A program made the translations under genes and the position numbers. Positions 1 through 7,432 of a stretch of DNA of 64,000 nt are shown piece after piece. The notes below the pieces were generated by a model. That model was given only the letters and a program-made list of their open reading frames with translations. It had not been told where the DNA came from and did not search any database. Every line of letters starts with the position of its first letter. Position 1 is the stretch's first letter. Origin of the DNA: JANPPS01 sp965246835 (GTDB lineage Bacteria; Pseudomonadota; Alphaproteobacteria; Acetobacterales; Acetobacteraceae); the NCBI GenBank assembly GCA_965246835.1, contig CBDFFQ010000001.1, forward strand, positions 1-64,000. Direction: 5' to 3'.

Positions 1-511
1 CCGCTTGCTGCAGGCCGCGGGCCCGGCCGGCCGGGCGCTGGAGGCGCTGCAATCCATCGCCCTGCCGCCCGAAGCCGCCGCCCTGGCCGCCCGGTTGCGC
101 GATGCCGCCCTCGCCATCCAGGCGCAGGCGCCGTCCCTCCGCCTCACGATCGACCCGATCGAGTTCCGTGGCTTTCGCTACCACACCGGCCTGTGCGTCA
201 CGGTGTATGCGCCGGGCCGGCGGGAGGAGCTGGGGCGCGGCGGCCGCTATGTCTCGGGCGAAGCCGAGCCAGCGACGGGGATCACCCTGTATCCGGACGC
301 GGTGCTCCGCGCCGCCCCGACCGGCCCGGCCCGGCGGCGCGCCTATTTGCCATGGGGCAGCGCGCCTGGGGCCGGGGCCGGGTTGCGGCAAGCCGGGTTC
401 GCGACGGTGGCGGCCTTGACGCCGGCCGGGGAGGAGGAGGCCGCGCGCCTTCGTTGCACGCATATTCTCAGGAACGGCCGGGCCGAACCGCTCGAGGGAC
501 CAAAGACATGA
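1..511 (+). CDS. hisZ: ATP phosphoribosyltransferase regulatory subunit HisZ, C-terminal part
   Basis: The 5' end lies outside the window; the frame is open from base 2. HisZ is a catalytically inactive class II aminoacyl-tRNA-synthetase-like protein that binds short-form HisG and enables its histidine feedback control. The visible part has the class II-type segment IEFRGFRYHTG followed by a glycine-rich GRGGRYVSG loop and GITLYPDAVLRAA, as in the C-terminal half of HisZ. The stop overlaps the purA start by four bases (ATGA), so the two are very probably translationally coupled; hisZ-purA is a common alphaproteobacterial order. A histidyl-tRNA synthetase is unlikely because the anticodon-binding domain is absent. 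Confidence 0.88.
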   Translation, partial: RLLQAAGPAGRALEALQSIALPPEAAALAARLRDAALAIQAQAPSLRLTIDPIEFRGFRYHTGLCVTVYAPGRREELGRGGRYVSGEAEPATGITLYPDAVLRAAPTGPARRRAYLPWGSAPGAGAGLRQAGFATVAALTPAGEEEAARLRCTHILRNGRAEPLEGPKT

Positions 512-1797
512 CAAACGTCGCAGTGATCGGCGCCCAATGGGGCGACGAGGGCAAGGGCAAGGTGGTGGACTGGCTCGCGAGCCGGGCGGACATCGTGGTG
601 CGCTTCCAGGGCGGGCATAACGCCGGGCACACGCTGATGGTGGGAAATCAGACCTATAAGCTGTCGCTGCTGCCGAGTGGCCTCGTGCGCGGCAAGCTGG
701 GGGTGATCGGCAACGGCGTCGTGATCGACCCGGCGGCCCTGCTCGCCGAGATCGCGCGCGTGCGGGCCCAGGGGCTGAAGGTCACGCCCGAGACGCTGCG
801 CATCGCCGAGAACGCGACGCTCATCCTGCCGGTGCATGGCGCCCTCGACCGGGCACGGGAAGCGCAGCGGGGCGAGCGCAAGATCGGCACCACCGGCCGC
901 GGCATCGGCCCGGCCTACGAAGATAAGGTCGGCCGCCGCGCCATCCGCATGTGTGACCTGGCAGAACCCGAGACTCTGGCAATGAAGCTCGATGACCTGC
1001 TGCTGCACCACAACGTGCTGCTGTCCGGATTGGGCGCCCCGGTGTTCACGCGGGACGAACTGATGGCGCCGCTGCTGGCCATGGCCGCGGAGTTGCTCCC
1101 GCACGTGGAACCCGTGTGGGAGCGGTTGGACGAGGCCAAACGGTCCGGCAAGCGCATCCTGTTCGAAGGGGCGCAGGCGGTGATGCTGGACGTCGATCAC
1201 GGCACCTACCCGTTCGTGACCAGCAGCAACACGATCGCCGCGACCGCCGCCGCCGGGTCGGGCGTGGGCCCGGCCGCGGTCGGGTTCGTGCTGGGGATCG
1301 CCAAGGCCTACACGACGCGGGTCGGCAGCGGGCCTTTTCCAACGGAGCTACTGGACGAAACCGGGCGCCTTTTGGGGGAGCGCGGCCATGAATTCGGCAC
1401 CGTGACCGGCCGCCCCCGCCGCTGCGGCTGGTTCGATGCGGTCATGGTGCGACAGGCCGTGAAAGTGGGAGGCATTCAGGGTTTAGCGCTAACGAAGCTG
1501 GATGTTCTGGACGGAATGCCGGAGCTCCGGATCTGCGTGGGGTATGACATCGACGGCCAACGTTTCGGCTACTTGCCAGCAGGGCAGGGGGCTCAGGCCA
1601 CTGCCGTTCCGGTTTATGAGACGATCGAGGGATGGCCGGGCTCGACGCGCGGCGCCCGCACCTGGGGCGAGCTTCCGGCGCAGGCGATCAAGTATGTGAA
1701 GCGCATCGAGGAATTGGTGGAGGCGCCGGTGACGTTGTTATCCACTAGCCCCGAACGCGATGACACGATCCTGGTAAAAGACCCGTTCGAGGCGTGA
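508..1797 (+). CDS. purA: adenylosuccinate synthetase
   Basis: Catalyses GTP-dependent condensation of IMP and aspartate to adenylosuccinate, the first committed step to AMP, in the cytosol. The 429-residue protein matches the usual family length of about 430. It begins with the P-loop region GAQWGDEGKGK (residues 8-18), continues with GGHNAGHT, and carries IGTTGRGIGPAYEDK and the GTGRPRRCGW-like segment (VTGRPRRCGWFD). The ATG at 508 overlaps the hisZ stop. A large palindromic repeat follows the stop codon and separates it from the convergent rpoH. Confidence 0.97.
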   Translation: MTNVAVIGAQWGDEGKGKVVDWLASRADIVVRFQGGHNAGHTLMVGNQTYKLSLLPSGLVRGKLGVIGNGVVIDPAALLAEIARVRAQGLKVTPETLRIAENATLILPVHGALDRAREAQRGERKIGTTGRGIGPAYEDKVGRRAIRMCDLAEPETLAMKLDDLLLHHNVLLSGLGAPVFTRDELMAPLLAMAAELLPHVEPVWERLDEAKRSGKRILFEGAQAVMLDVDHGTYPFVTSSNTIAATAAAGSGVGPAAVGFVLGIAKAYTTRVGSGPFPTELLDETGRLLGERGHEFGTVTGRPRRCGWFDAVMVRQAVKVGGIQGLALTKLDVLDGMPELRICVGYDIDGQRFGYLPAGQGAQATAVPVYETIEGWPGSTRGARTWGELPAQAIKYVKRIEELVEAPVTLLSTSPERDDTILVKDPFEA

Positions 1798-1806
1798 TCG
1801 CTCGAT

Positions 1807-1880
1807 CTGGCGGATGACGCTCCGCCTATCTGCCCTACGAACCACGACGTAGGGCGGGTAAGCGAAGCGCCATCCGGCAG
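1807..1880. repeat. long intergenic palindrome between purA and rpoH
   Basis: An imperfect inverted repeat about 74 bases long: the left arm begins CTGGCGGATGACGCTCCGCC and the right arm ends GCGAAGCGCCATCCGGCAG, with CCTAC/GTAGG near the loop. It fills the gap between the convergent 3' ends of purA and rpoH. This arm type is a familiar dispersed intergenic repeat in proteobacteria (known family, from memory), and the hairpin could act as a two-way terminator. No T-run follows, so a classical intrinsic terminator is not shown. Confidence 0.7.
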
Positions 1881-1883
1881 GGA

Positions 1884-2774
1884 CTAAGCCGTCTGCAACG
1901 TCGCCTGCCGCCGCTCCGCGACCTGCTGCTTCATCGCCTTCTGCAGCTTCTCGAACGCCCGCACCTCGATCTGCCGCACCCGCTCCCGCGAGATATTGTA
2001 TTGTTGGCTGAGGTCCTCGAGCGTGGTCGGGTTATCCTTCAACCGGCGCTCGATCAGGATATGACGCTCGCGATCGTTCAGCGTCTTCAAAGCGCCGTTC
2101 AAAAGCGCCTTCCGACCTGAAAGCTCCTCGCGATCCGCCAGTTCGCTTTCCTGGCTCTCACCCTCGTCGACCAGCCAATCCTGCCACTCACCCTCGCTAT
2201 CGGCGCGGACGGGAGCATTGAGGCTGTTGTCAGGGGCGGCGAGGCGGCGGTTCATGCTCACCACATCCTGCTCCGGCACGGCCAGCATGCGGGCGATCTT
2301 GGCCACCTGCTCGGGCTGCAAGTCGCCATCCTCGATCGCCTGCATCTGGCCCTTGAGCCGGCGCAGGTTGAAGAACAGCTTTTTCTGCGCGGCTGTGGTG
2401 CCCATCTTCACCAGCGACCAGCTGTGCAGGATGTATTCCTGGATGGCCGCGCGAATCCACCACATCGCATACGTCGCAAGACGGAAGCCGCGATCGGGGT
2501 CGAAACGCTTGACGGCCTGCATCATGCCGACATTGCCCTCGCTGATCAGCTCACCAACCGGCAAGCCATATCCGCGATAGCCCATGGCGATCTTGGCCAC
2601 GAGCCGCAGATGCGAGGTCACGAGCTTATGCGCCGCACCCTGGTCCTCGTTGTCCCGCCACGCCTTGGACAGGGCCAACTCCTCCTCGGGAGCGAGCATG
2701 GGAAACTTACGGATCTCCTGCAGGTAGCGGGAGAGATTGCCCTCTGGGGCGACATTGACGATGGCAGCAGCCAT
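1884..2774 (-). CDS. rpoH: RNA polymerase heat-shock sigma factor (sigma-32)
   Basis: Sigma factor directing RNA polymerase to heat-shock promoters. Region 2 is clear (RLVAKIAMGYRGYGLP, then GNVGMMQAVKRFDP and ATYAMWWIRAAIQEYIL), followed by the RpoH-specific box QKKLFFNLRRLK that separates RpoH from RpoD, and a C-terminal region 4 helix-turn-helix (LEDLSQQYNISRERVRQIE). A start four codons upstream is possible, but the ATG at 2774 has GAGG seven bases before it, giving 296 residues. It stands alone behind a promoter at 2954-2982, with a leader of about 170 bases that could carry control elements. Downstream is the purA/rpoH palindrome. Confidence 0.96.
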   Translation of the reverse strand: MAAAIVNVAPEGNLSRYLQEIRKFPMLAPEEELALSKAWRDNEDQGAAHKLVTSHLRLVAKIAMGYRGYGLPVGELISEGNVGMMQAVKRFDPDRGFRLATYAMWWIRAAIQEYILHSWSLVKMGTTAAQKKLFFNLRRLKGQMQAIEDGDLQPEQVAKIARMLAVPEQDVVSMNRRLAAPDNSLNAPVRADSEGEWQDWLVDEGESQESELADREELSGRKALLNGALKTLNDRERHILIERRLKDNPTTLEDLSQQYNISRERVRQIEVRAFEKLQKAMKQQVAERRQATLQTA

Positions 2775-2953
2775 TTGGAGCCTCATGCGTCGCGTGCAGC
2801 GTTCACGTCCCTATACGGCGTAGTGAGCGGTCTGGTTGCGACGTTACCGGAGGTGGGCGCGGAAATGGCCATCACGTCCCAGAGACCACCCCGAAGCAGC
2901 AAGTCCCTGAACAGGCCCCGATACTGCACGCCCGCAGGCATCGGATGGCGCAA

Positions 2954-2982
2954 CTGATACAGGACTAGCCTGGTCCTGTCAA
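2954..2982 (-). promoter_or_regulatory. sigma-70-type rpoH promoter with internal inverted repeat
   Basis: On the minus strand a perfect -35 hexamer TTGACA (2982-2977) is followed by a 17-base spacer and TATCAG (2959-2954, 4 of 6 to the -10 consensus). The spacer contains a perfect inverted repeat ACAGGAC-N7-GTCCTGT, which is where a regulator could bind. The -35 overlaps the rluD stop codon. The predicted start site is near 2947, leaving a leader of about 170 bases before rpoH. Confidence 0.6.
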
Positions 2983-3986
2983 GAGTCGCCGTCAAGCGCC
3001 GCCACCAATGCGGCCATGTCGGGCGGCATCGGCCGTTCGAACGAAAGGGGCACGCCGGTGCGAGGATGGGCGAAGCCGAGCCGCGCGGCATGCAAGGCCT
3101 GGCGTGGAAAGTCCAGCAGGGTGCCCCGCAGCACCGGGGCCAAGGCCTTGGCCGCACCCGGTATGCGGCGGAGATAGACCGGGTCCCCCACCAGCGGATG
3201 GCCGATACTGGCCAAATGCACCCGGATCTGGTGCGTGCGCCCCGTCGCCAGCACGCACTCCAGGAGGCTGGCACCGATGCCCCAGGCGCGCAGGGTGCGA
3301 TACCGGGTCAGCGCCGCCTTGCCGTTCCGGTCGACGATGGCCATGCGCTTCCGGTCCCGGGGATCGCGCCCGATCGCCCCCTCGATCGTGCCGGTGGCCG
3401 CCGCCGGGGTGCCCCACGCAATCGCGAGATAGGCACGGTCAAGGTCGCGCGCGGCGAAGGCGGCCGAAAGTGCCACGATGGACTGCTCCGTCTTGGCCAC
3501 GACCATGATGCCCGACGTGTCCTTGTCGAGCCGGTGGACGATGCCGGGCCGCTTCTCGCCGCCGATGCCCGGCAGGCTGTCCCCGCAATGGGCCAGCAGC
3601 GCGTTCACCAGCGTGCCGTCCTCGTTGCCCGGCGCCGGATGCACCACGAGGCCGGCTGGCTTATCGAGCACGATGAGGTCGGCGTCTTCATACAGGATGT
3701 CGAACGGGATGGCCTGCGGCAACGGGGTGGCGGAGACGGGGCGGGGGGGCTGGATGACGTAATGCGCGCCGGGCCGCACGGGCTCGGACGGGTCTTGCAC
3801 GCGCTCCCCATCGCGACGCACGGCGCCGTCCTGGATCAGGCCCTTGACGCGGGTGCGGGACAGCGTGCCGATGGCGTCTGCGAGGAATCGATCCGTTCGC
3901 TGCCCGGCGGCATCAACGGGCGCATCGACCTCGATCGCGTCGGGGAGATCGGCAGTGGGTGCGTTGAAGGTGGCGGTGGGGATCAT
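2979..3986 (-). CDS. rluD: RluA/RluD-family 23S rRNA pseudouridine synthase
   Basis: Isomerises uridines to pseudouridine in large-subunit rRNA. The 335-residue protein has an N-terminal S4-like RNA-binding segment (QRTDRFLADAIGTLSRTRVKGLIQDG) and the RluA catalytic domain with the diagnostic HRLDKDTSGIMVVAKT motif containing the catalytic Asp, then RTHQIRVHLASIGHPLVGDPVY. The start is placed at the ATG at 3986 (MIPTATFN), preceded by AGGA; longer versions add low-complexity sequence antisense to the neighbouring small gene. The 5' end overlaps the divergent DUF6476 gene by 32 bases. RluC-type specificity cannot be excluded. Confidence 0.9.
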   Translation of the reverse strand: MIPTATFNAPTADLPDAIEVDAPVDAAGQRTDRFLADAIGTLSRTRVKGLIQDGAVRRDGERVQDPSEPVRPGAHYVIQPPRPVSATPLPQAIPFDILYEDADLIVLDKPAGLVVHPAPGNEDGTLVNALLAHCGDSLPGIGGEKRPGIVHRLDKDTSGIMVVAKTEQSIVALSAAFAARDLDRAYLAIAWGTPAAATGTIEGAIGRDPRDRKRMAIVDRNGKAALTRYRTLRAWGIGASLLECVLATGRTHQIRVHLASIGHPLVGDPVYLRRIPGAAKALAPVLRGTLLDFPRQALHAARLGFAHPRTGVPLSFERPMPPDMAALVAALDGDS

Positions 3987-4227
3987 GGGTGTCCTGATCA
4001 TCGGCGGCACGGTGACGCTCGGGGTGCTGCTGATGGGCCGTCTATCGACCGGTTCGGGCGCCATGGCGAGCGTGATGTTGGACGAACCCGCCGGCACCCG
4101 CATCGTGGGCGCCTCCGCCGCGCCGGACCGGGTGGTCATGCGGCTGGAGGGGGGCGGGCCCGATCGGGTGGTGGTGCTCGACACACGCACGGGCCGCGTG
4201 GTGGCGCGGGCCGGGTTGGCGCGGTGA
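3955..4227 (+). CDS. small membrane protein, DUF6476 type
   Basis: A 90-residue protein with one N-terminal transmembrane segment (ALKVAVGIMGVLIIGGTVTLG) followed by a small soluble domain with beta-rich segments ending VVVLDTRTGRVVARAGLAR. This matches my memory of DUF6476 proteins, which sit divergently next to rluD in Rhodospirillales; their function is unknown to me. The GTG at 3955 is chosen because GGGAG lies about eight bases upstream and the membrane helix follows at once. Its first 32 bases overlap the rluD start on the other strand. The stop overlaps the next ATG by one base (TGATG). Confidence 0.75.
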   Translation: MGALKVAVGIMGVLIIGGTVTLGVLLMGRLSTGSGAMASVMLDEPAGTRIVGASAAPDRVVMRLEGGGPDRVVVLDTRTGRVVARAGLAR

Positions 4228-4400
4228 TGGCGCACAAGAAGCCGACATTGCCCGAGAAGACCTGCGCCGCCTGCGGCCGGCCGTTCGCGTGGCGCAAGAA
4301 ATGGGCGGCAAGCTGGGCGGACGTGAAGTTTTGCTCGGACGCCTGCCGCACCGGCCGCCGCGCGGCATCGCGGGAGCGGGCGGGCAAAACCGGCGCTTGA
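4227..4400 (+). CDS. DUF2256 small zinc-ribbon-like protein
   Basis: A 57-residue protein with the DUF2256 pattern: K-TCAACGRPFAWRKKWAASW, then VKFCSDACR. The paired CxxC and CxxxC cysteines suggest a small zinc ribbon. The family often occurs beside cryptochrome/photolyase-related genes, but here it is translationally coupled to the DUF6476 gene. Function unknown. The -35 of the putative tRNA-Glu promoter overlaps its last codons. Confidence 0.82.
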   Translation: MAHKKPTLPEKTCAACGRPFAWRKKWAASWADVKFCSDACRTGRRAASRERAGKTGA

Positions 4401-4424
4401 TCTCTGCGGCGCGCTGAATTAGAT
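4397..4424 (+). promoter_or_regulatory. candidate promoter of tRNA-Glu
   Basis: TTGATC (4397-4402) and TTAGAT (4419-4424) are separated by 16 bases and lie 16 bases before the first tRNA base, a suitable distance for a stable-RNA promoter. The -10 is weak (3 of 6), so this is a candidate only. Confidence 0.4.
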
Positions 4425-4439
4425 CACCGGCCTGGCTAC

Positions 4440-4515
4440 GTCCTGTTCGTCTAGAGGCCTAGGACACCGCCCTCTCACGGCGGTAACAGGGGTTCGAATC
4501 CCCTACGGGACGCCA
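4440..4515 (+). tRNA. tRNA-Glu (anticodon CTC)
   Basis: A 76-base cloverleaf. The acceptor arm GTCCTGT pairs with ACGGGAC with one G-T pair, the anticodon stem CCGCC/GGCGG encloses loop CTCTCAC (anticodon CTC, reading GAG), the T-arm is GGGG-TTCGAAT-CCCC, and CCA is encoded. The accessory block begins immediately downstream, and tRNA genes are common integration targets. Confidence 0.95.
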
Positions 4516-4621
4516 GTTTTCGCAGGCCGTCAGAGACTTGGCAACGGAGATACCCGGCATAAGGCCCTAACGGGGCAGCGCGCGCCGGGCTTCCGGCTGC
4601 GAACGTTGAGATCAAGGGGCT

Positions 4622-4790
4622 GCGTTAAACTCGCTCAGCGGGTCCATGTTGTATCCGTCCGTGGCCACCACCGTGCGCACGCCATGCCCGGCCAACCGCC
4701 CATAGGCCGCCCCAACGCCCCCCGGGCCGCCATCAGCCGAAGATCGTCATCGGTGCTGGCGATGCAGCGTGCCGCCAGCGGGTCATGCGG
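4622..4790 (-). pseudogene. remnant of an amidohydrolase (SsnA/AtzA-like), frameshifted
   Basis: The minus strand holds two pieces of one family in different frames: CIASTDDDLRLMAA (about 4785-4730), then in the next frame AYGRLAGHGVRTVVATDGYNMD running on to PLSEFNAA (about 4700-4625). A hydrophobic strand ending in a TDG-type motif followed by acidic residues resembles the metal-site region of aminohydrolases of the AtzA/SsnA type. Both ends are missing and a deletion or frameshift lies between the pieces. The rest of the 295-base gap between the tRNA and the next gene shows nothing else. Confidence 0.45.
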
Positions 4791-4810
4791 CGGCTCCTGT
4801 GCTGGAGAAT

Positions 4811-5749
4811 TCAGGCCGGCTCGATTACCCCGGCGCGCTCGGTGATGGCGGCATAGTGAGCCGGTTGCCGATGCGCGCCGAAGTCGAACATCTTCGACTT
4901 GCCTTGCCGGCTCGCATCCAGGTCGCAATCCGCCACCAGGATCTCGTCGCCCAGCGTCGTGGCCTCCGCGACGATCAGCCCGTTGGGATCGACGATGCAC
5001 GATCCGCCGATCAGGCCCGATCCGTCCTCGTTACCCGCCTTGGCGACCGCTATGGCCCATGTGGCGTTCATGTAGGCGTTCGCCTGCACGACCAGCTTCG
5101 AGTGGAACGTGCGGAGCGCCCCGTCTTCCGTGCTGCCGCCATTCGGGTCATAGGCGGCGGAATTGTAGCCGACGCAGACCAGCTCGACCCCCTGCAAGCC
5201 CAGGACCCGCCACGCCTCCGGCCAGCGCCGGTCGTTGCAGATCATCATGCCCGTGATGGCACCCTGCCAGGCCGGGCCGGCGCGGAAGGCGGGAAAGCCG
5301 AGATCGCCATACTCGAAATATCGTTTCTCCAGTTGCTGGAACCGTGCCCCCTCGCGCGGTTCCACCGAGCCCGGCAGATGCACCTTCCGGTATCGGCCAA
5401 GCACACTCCCATCGGGCTGGACCAGCATCGCGCAATTGAAGCGGCGCCCGGCCGCACGCTCCGCATAGCCGGCATAGAACCCGATCCCGAGCGCACGCGC
5501 CCGATCGAAGAATGGCTGCACTGAAGGATTTGGCATTGAGGGTTCGTAATAGCCATCGAGCTCCGCGCCCTCCATCAGCCACCGCGGGAAGAAGGTGGTG
5601 AAAGCCAGTTCGGGAAACACGACCAGGGTGGCGCTTTGGCACGCAGCCTGTTCCAGCAGCGCGATCATCCGCGCCAGGATGGTCGCGCGGGCGTCGGCCT
5701 TTTGGTTCGGCCCCATTTGGGCTGCGGCGATGCGAACGATACGCGGCAT
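4811..5749 (-). CDS. N-carbamoyl-D-amino-acid hydrolase (nitrilase superfamily)
   Basis: Hydrolyses N-carbamoyl amino acids to the free amino acid, CO2 and ammonia; family members prefer the D form. The 312-residue protein carries the Glu-Lys-Cys triad: E47 in FPELAFTTFFPRW, K122 in RYRKVHLPG and C171 in MICNDRRWPEAWR. The FFPRW and NDRRWPEAWR contexts are typical of D-carbamoylases rather than general nitrilases or beta-ureidopropionase. The start at 5749 (MPRIVRIAAAQMG) fits the family; a longer version adds 17 unrelated residues. It lies in the same direction as the dpaL operon but is separated from the gamma-glutamyltransferase by a 106-bp repeat element. Exact substrate inferred. Confidence 0.85.
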   Translation of the reverse strand: MPRIVRIAAAQMGPNQKADARATILARMIALLEQAACQSATLVVFPELAFTTFFPRWLMEGAELDGYYEPSMPNPSVQPFFDRARALGIGFYAGYAERAAGRRFNCAMLVQPDGSVLGRYRKVHLPGSVEPREGARFQQLEKRYFEYGDLGFPAFRAGPAWQGAITGMMICNDRRWPEAWRVLGLQGVELVCVGYNSAAYDPNGGSTEDGALRTFHSKLVVQANAYMNATWAIAVAKAGNEDGSGLIGGSCIVDPNGLIVAEATTLGDEILVADCDLDASRQGKSKMFDFGAHRQPAHYAAITERAGVIEPA

Positions 5750-5853
5750 GGATTCGAAACCCTGCAAAATCTCTCCCGAACATACCGGCGCAGACCGCAA
5801 AGATCACGCTTGGCCCAGTTGCGGGAGACACCTGGGGTCCGGCCGCTACCGGC

Positions 5854-5959
5854 CTAGAGCCCAATCCGACCGAAGTGGGTCGGCTTGGGCTCTCGTTTTT
5901 CAGGTTTGGCGAGCACTACTACCGTCCAGGCAATGCCGCCTGGTCGGTAAGTGCTCTAG
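5854..5959. repeat. 106-bp double-hairpin dispersed element, copy 1
   Basis: Bounded by CTAGAGC and GCTCTAG. It contains two adjacent palindromes: AGAGCCCAA..CCGACC paired with GGTCGG..TTGGGCTCT, and GAGCACT..TACCG.CCAGGC paired with GCCTGG.CGGTA.AGTGCTC, joined by a short T-rich link. A second copy of identical length at 27121-27226 differs at four positions and has the same orientation. It has no coding capacity. The terminal CTAG supplies the TAG stop codon of the upstream gamma-glutamyltransferase frame. It looks like a MITE or paired REP element. Confidence 0.9.
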
Positions 5960-7432
5960 CAAACGCCCGCCCACGTGCTACGGCGCCAATCCGCCACACA
6001 GATCGGGGCGTCGTCGATCGACCCGGCGCACACCACAGCCCCGAAATTCATGTGACCTGCCTCCAACACCGTGATGTCGTGACCGGCCGCTCGCAGCACA
6101 TCCAGCCTTGGATGGCCCCTCTCCACCAGCAGCCTGCCCTCTTGGCTTCGCCACCGTGGCCGACGGACTGCCTCCGCCAGATCGGTGCCTTCGACAAAGA
6201 GGGCCGATAGGAGCTGGAGTAACGTCTGAACCTGACCGTCCGCCCCTGGCGTCGCCAAGGCGAGCATTCCCCTTGCCGTCCCGATCATGATCGGGGCCAG
6301 CGTGTGCACCGGAAAACGGCCGGGGCCAGCCTGATTCGGCGCGGTCGCGAAGCCGCCCGCGCGGTTGTTCAGCACGAAACCGCCGCGCGGCACGAACACG
6401 CCCGAGCCAAAATCGTCGAACACGCTGACGAGCGACGAGACCGTCAGCCCGTCCCGATCTGACGCCGCGACGCCCGCGGTATGCAGATAGGCGCGCGGGC
6501 CTCCCCGGCGCGCGGCGCGGCGGAGGTCGATGGACAGAGCCTCCTCCAGCAACGGCGATCCCTCCGCCACGCGATCGCGGAAGCCGAAGCTCGCTTCGGT
6601 CAGCTCGATTCCGGCATGGTCCAGCATGTCCACTGGCACCGGTCCGAGCTTTTCCAACCCCTGAAGTGCCATGCTCAACAGGATCCCCTGCGACATCGGC
6701 GGCTGGACGAGAACGCGCAAACCTCGCCAGCGCGTCTCGATCGGCGGAGCGATCCCGGTGCGGTGGGTGTCCAGGTCGGCCAGGTCCAAGCTGCCTCCGG
6801 CCTCCTGCGCGGCCCGGCAGATCGCGACGGCGATCTCCCCCGCGTAGAACGCCGCCGCCCCTTGCTTGGCGATCCGATCCAACACCGAGGCGAGTTCGAG
6901 CTGCGGGACCTGATCGCCTGATTGCGCCATCACCAGCCGCCATCGACCGGCGCCGCCGCGCTTCAGACGGGGCAGCTGCGCCTGCACGCTCCGCGCCAGC
7001 CGGGGCTCGAGACGCATGCCGGACCGGGCAATGTGGATGGCGGGCTCCAGGACCTTGCTCGACGGCAAGCAGCCCCAGCGTTTTCCCATCTCGTCCCAGG
7101 CTCGAACGATGCCGGGAACTGTGATGCTTGCGCCCCCATCGCCTGTCGCGCCTACTTGCCCAAGCGGCGAGGCGCCGGCCCCGTGCAGCGCCGTGACGTT
7201 TCCCATCCGGCTCATGGACCAGGCAGAGCGCGTCCCCGCCGAGGCCACAGGCATCGGGCGCCACGACGCACAGCACGGCTTGCGCCGCGATCGTGGCGTC
7301 CACCGCCGTGCCGCCCTGGCTCAGCATCTCCTGCCCGGCTGCGACCGCGAGCGGATGCGCGGCCGCCACCGCCCCGCGCAGCCCCGTCAGCACCGGCCGC
7401 GCCTGGGAGGCGAACGGGTCGGCGAGGATCAC
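5956..7432 (-). pseudogene. gamma-glutamyltransferase with a one-base frameshift
   Basis: Members transfer or hydrolyse gamma-glutamyl groups of glutathione-like substrates after self-cleavage. Codons from the GTG at 7432 read LADPFASQARPVLTGLRGAV and VVAPDACGLGGDALCLVHEPDG, typical of the N-terminus, then the frame breaks at the G-run 7204-7202. Removing one G restores HEPDG-NVTALHGAGASP and the rest of the family sequence. The presumed nucleophile Thr (HTAGVAASDRDG) and FGSGVFVPRGGFVLNNR remain. Total length 1477 bases is a multiple of three plus one, as expected for one inserted base. The GTG overlaps the stop of the M20 gene. The stop codon lies in the repeat element, so the natural C-terminus may be altered. 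A sequencing error is the alternative. Confidence 0.85.

Noticed and set aside
4500..4515. Possible attachment-site duplication of the tRNA-Glu 3' end
   Set aside because: I found no second copy of GGTTCGAATCCCC elsewhere in the window.
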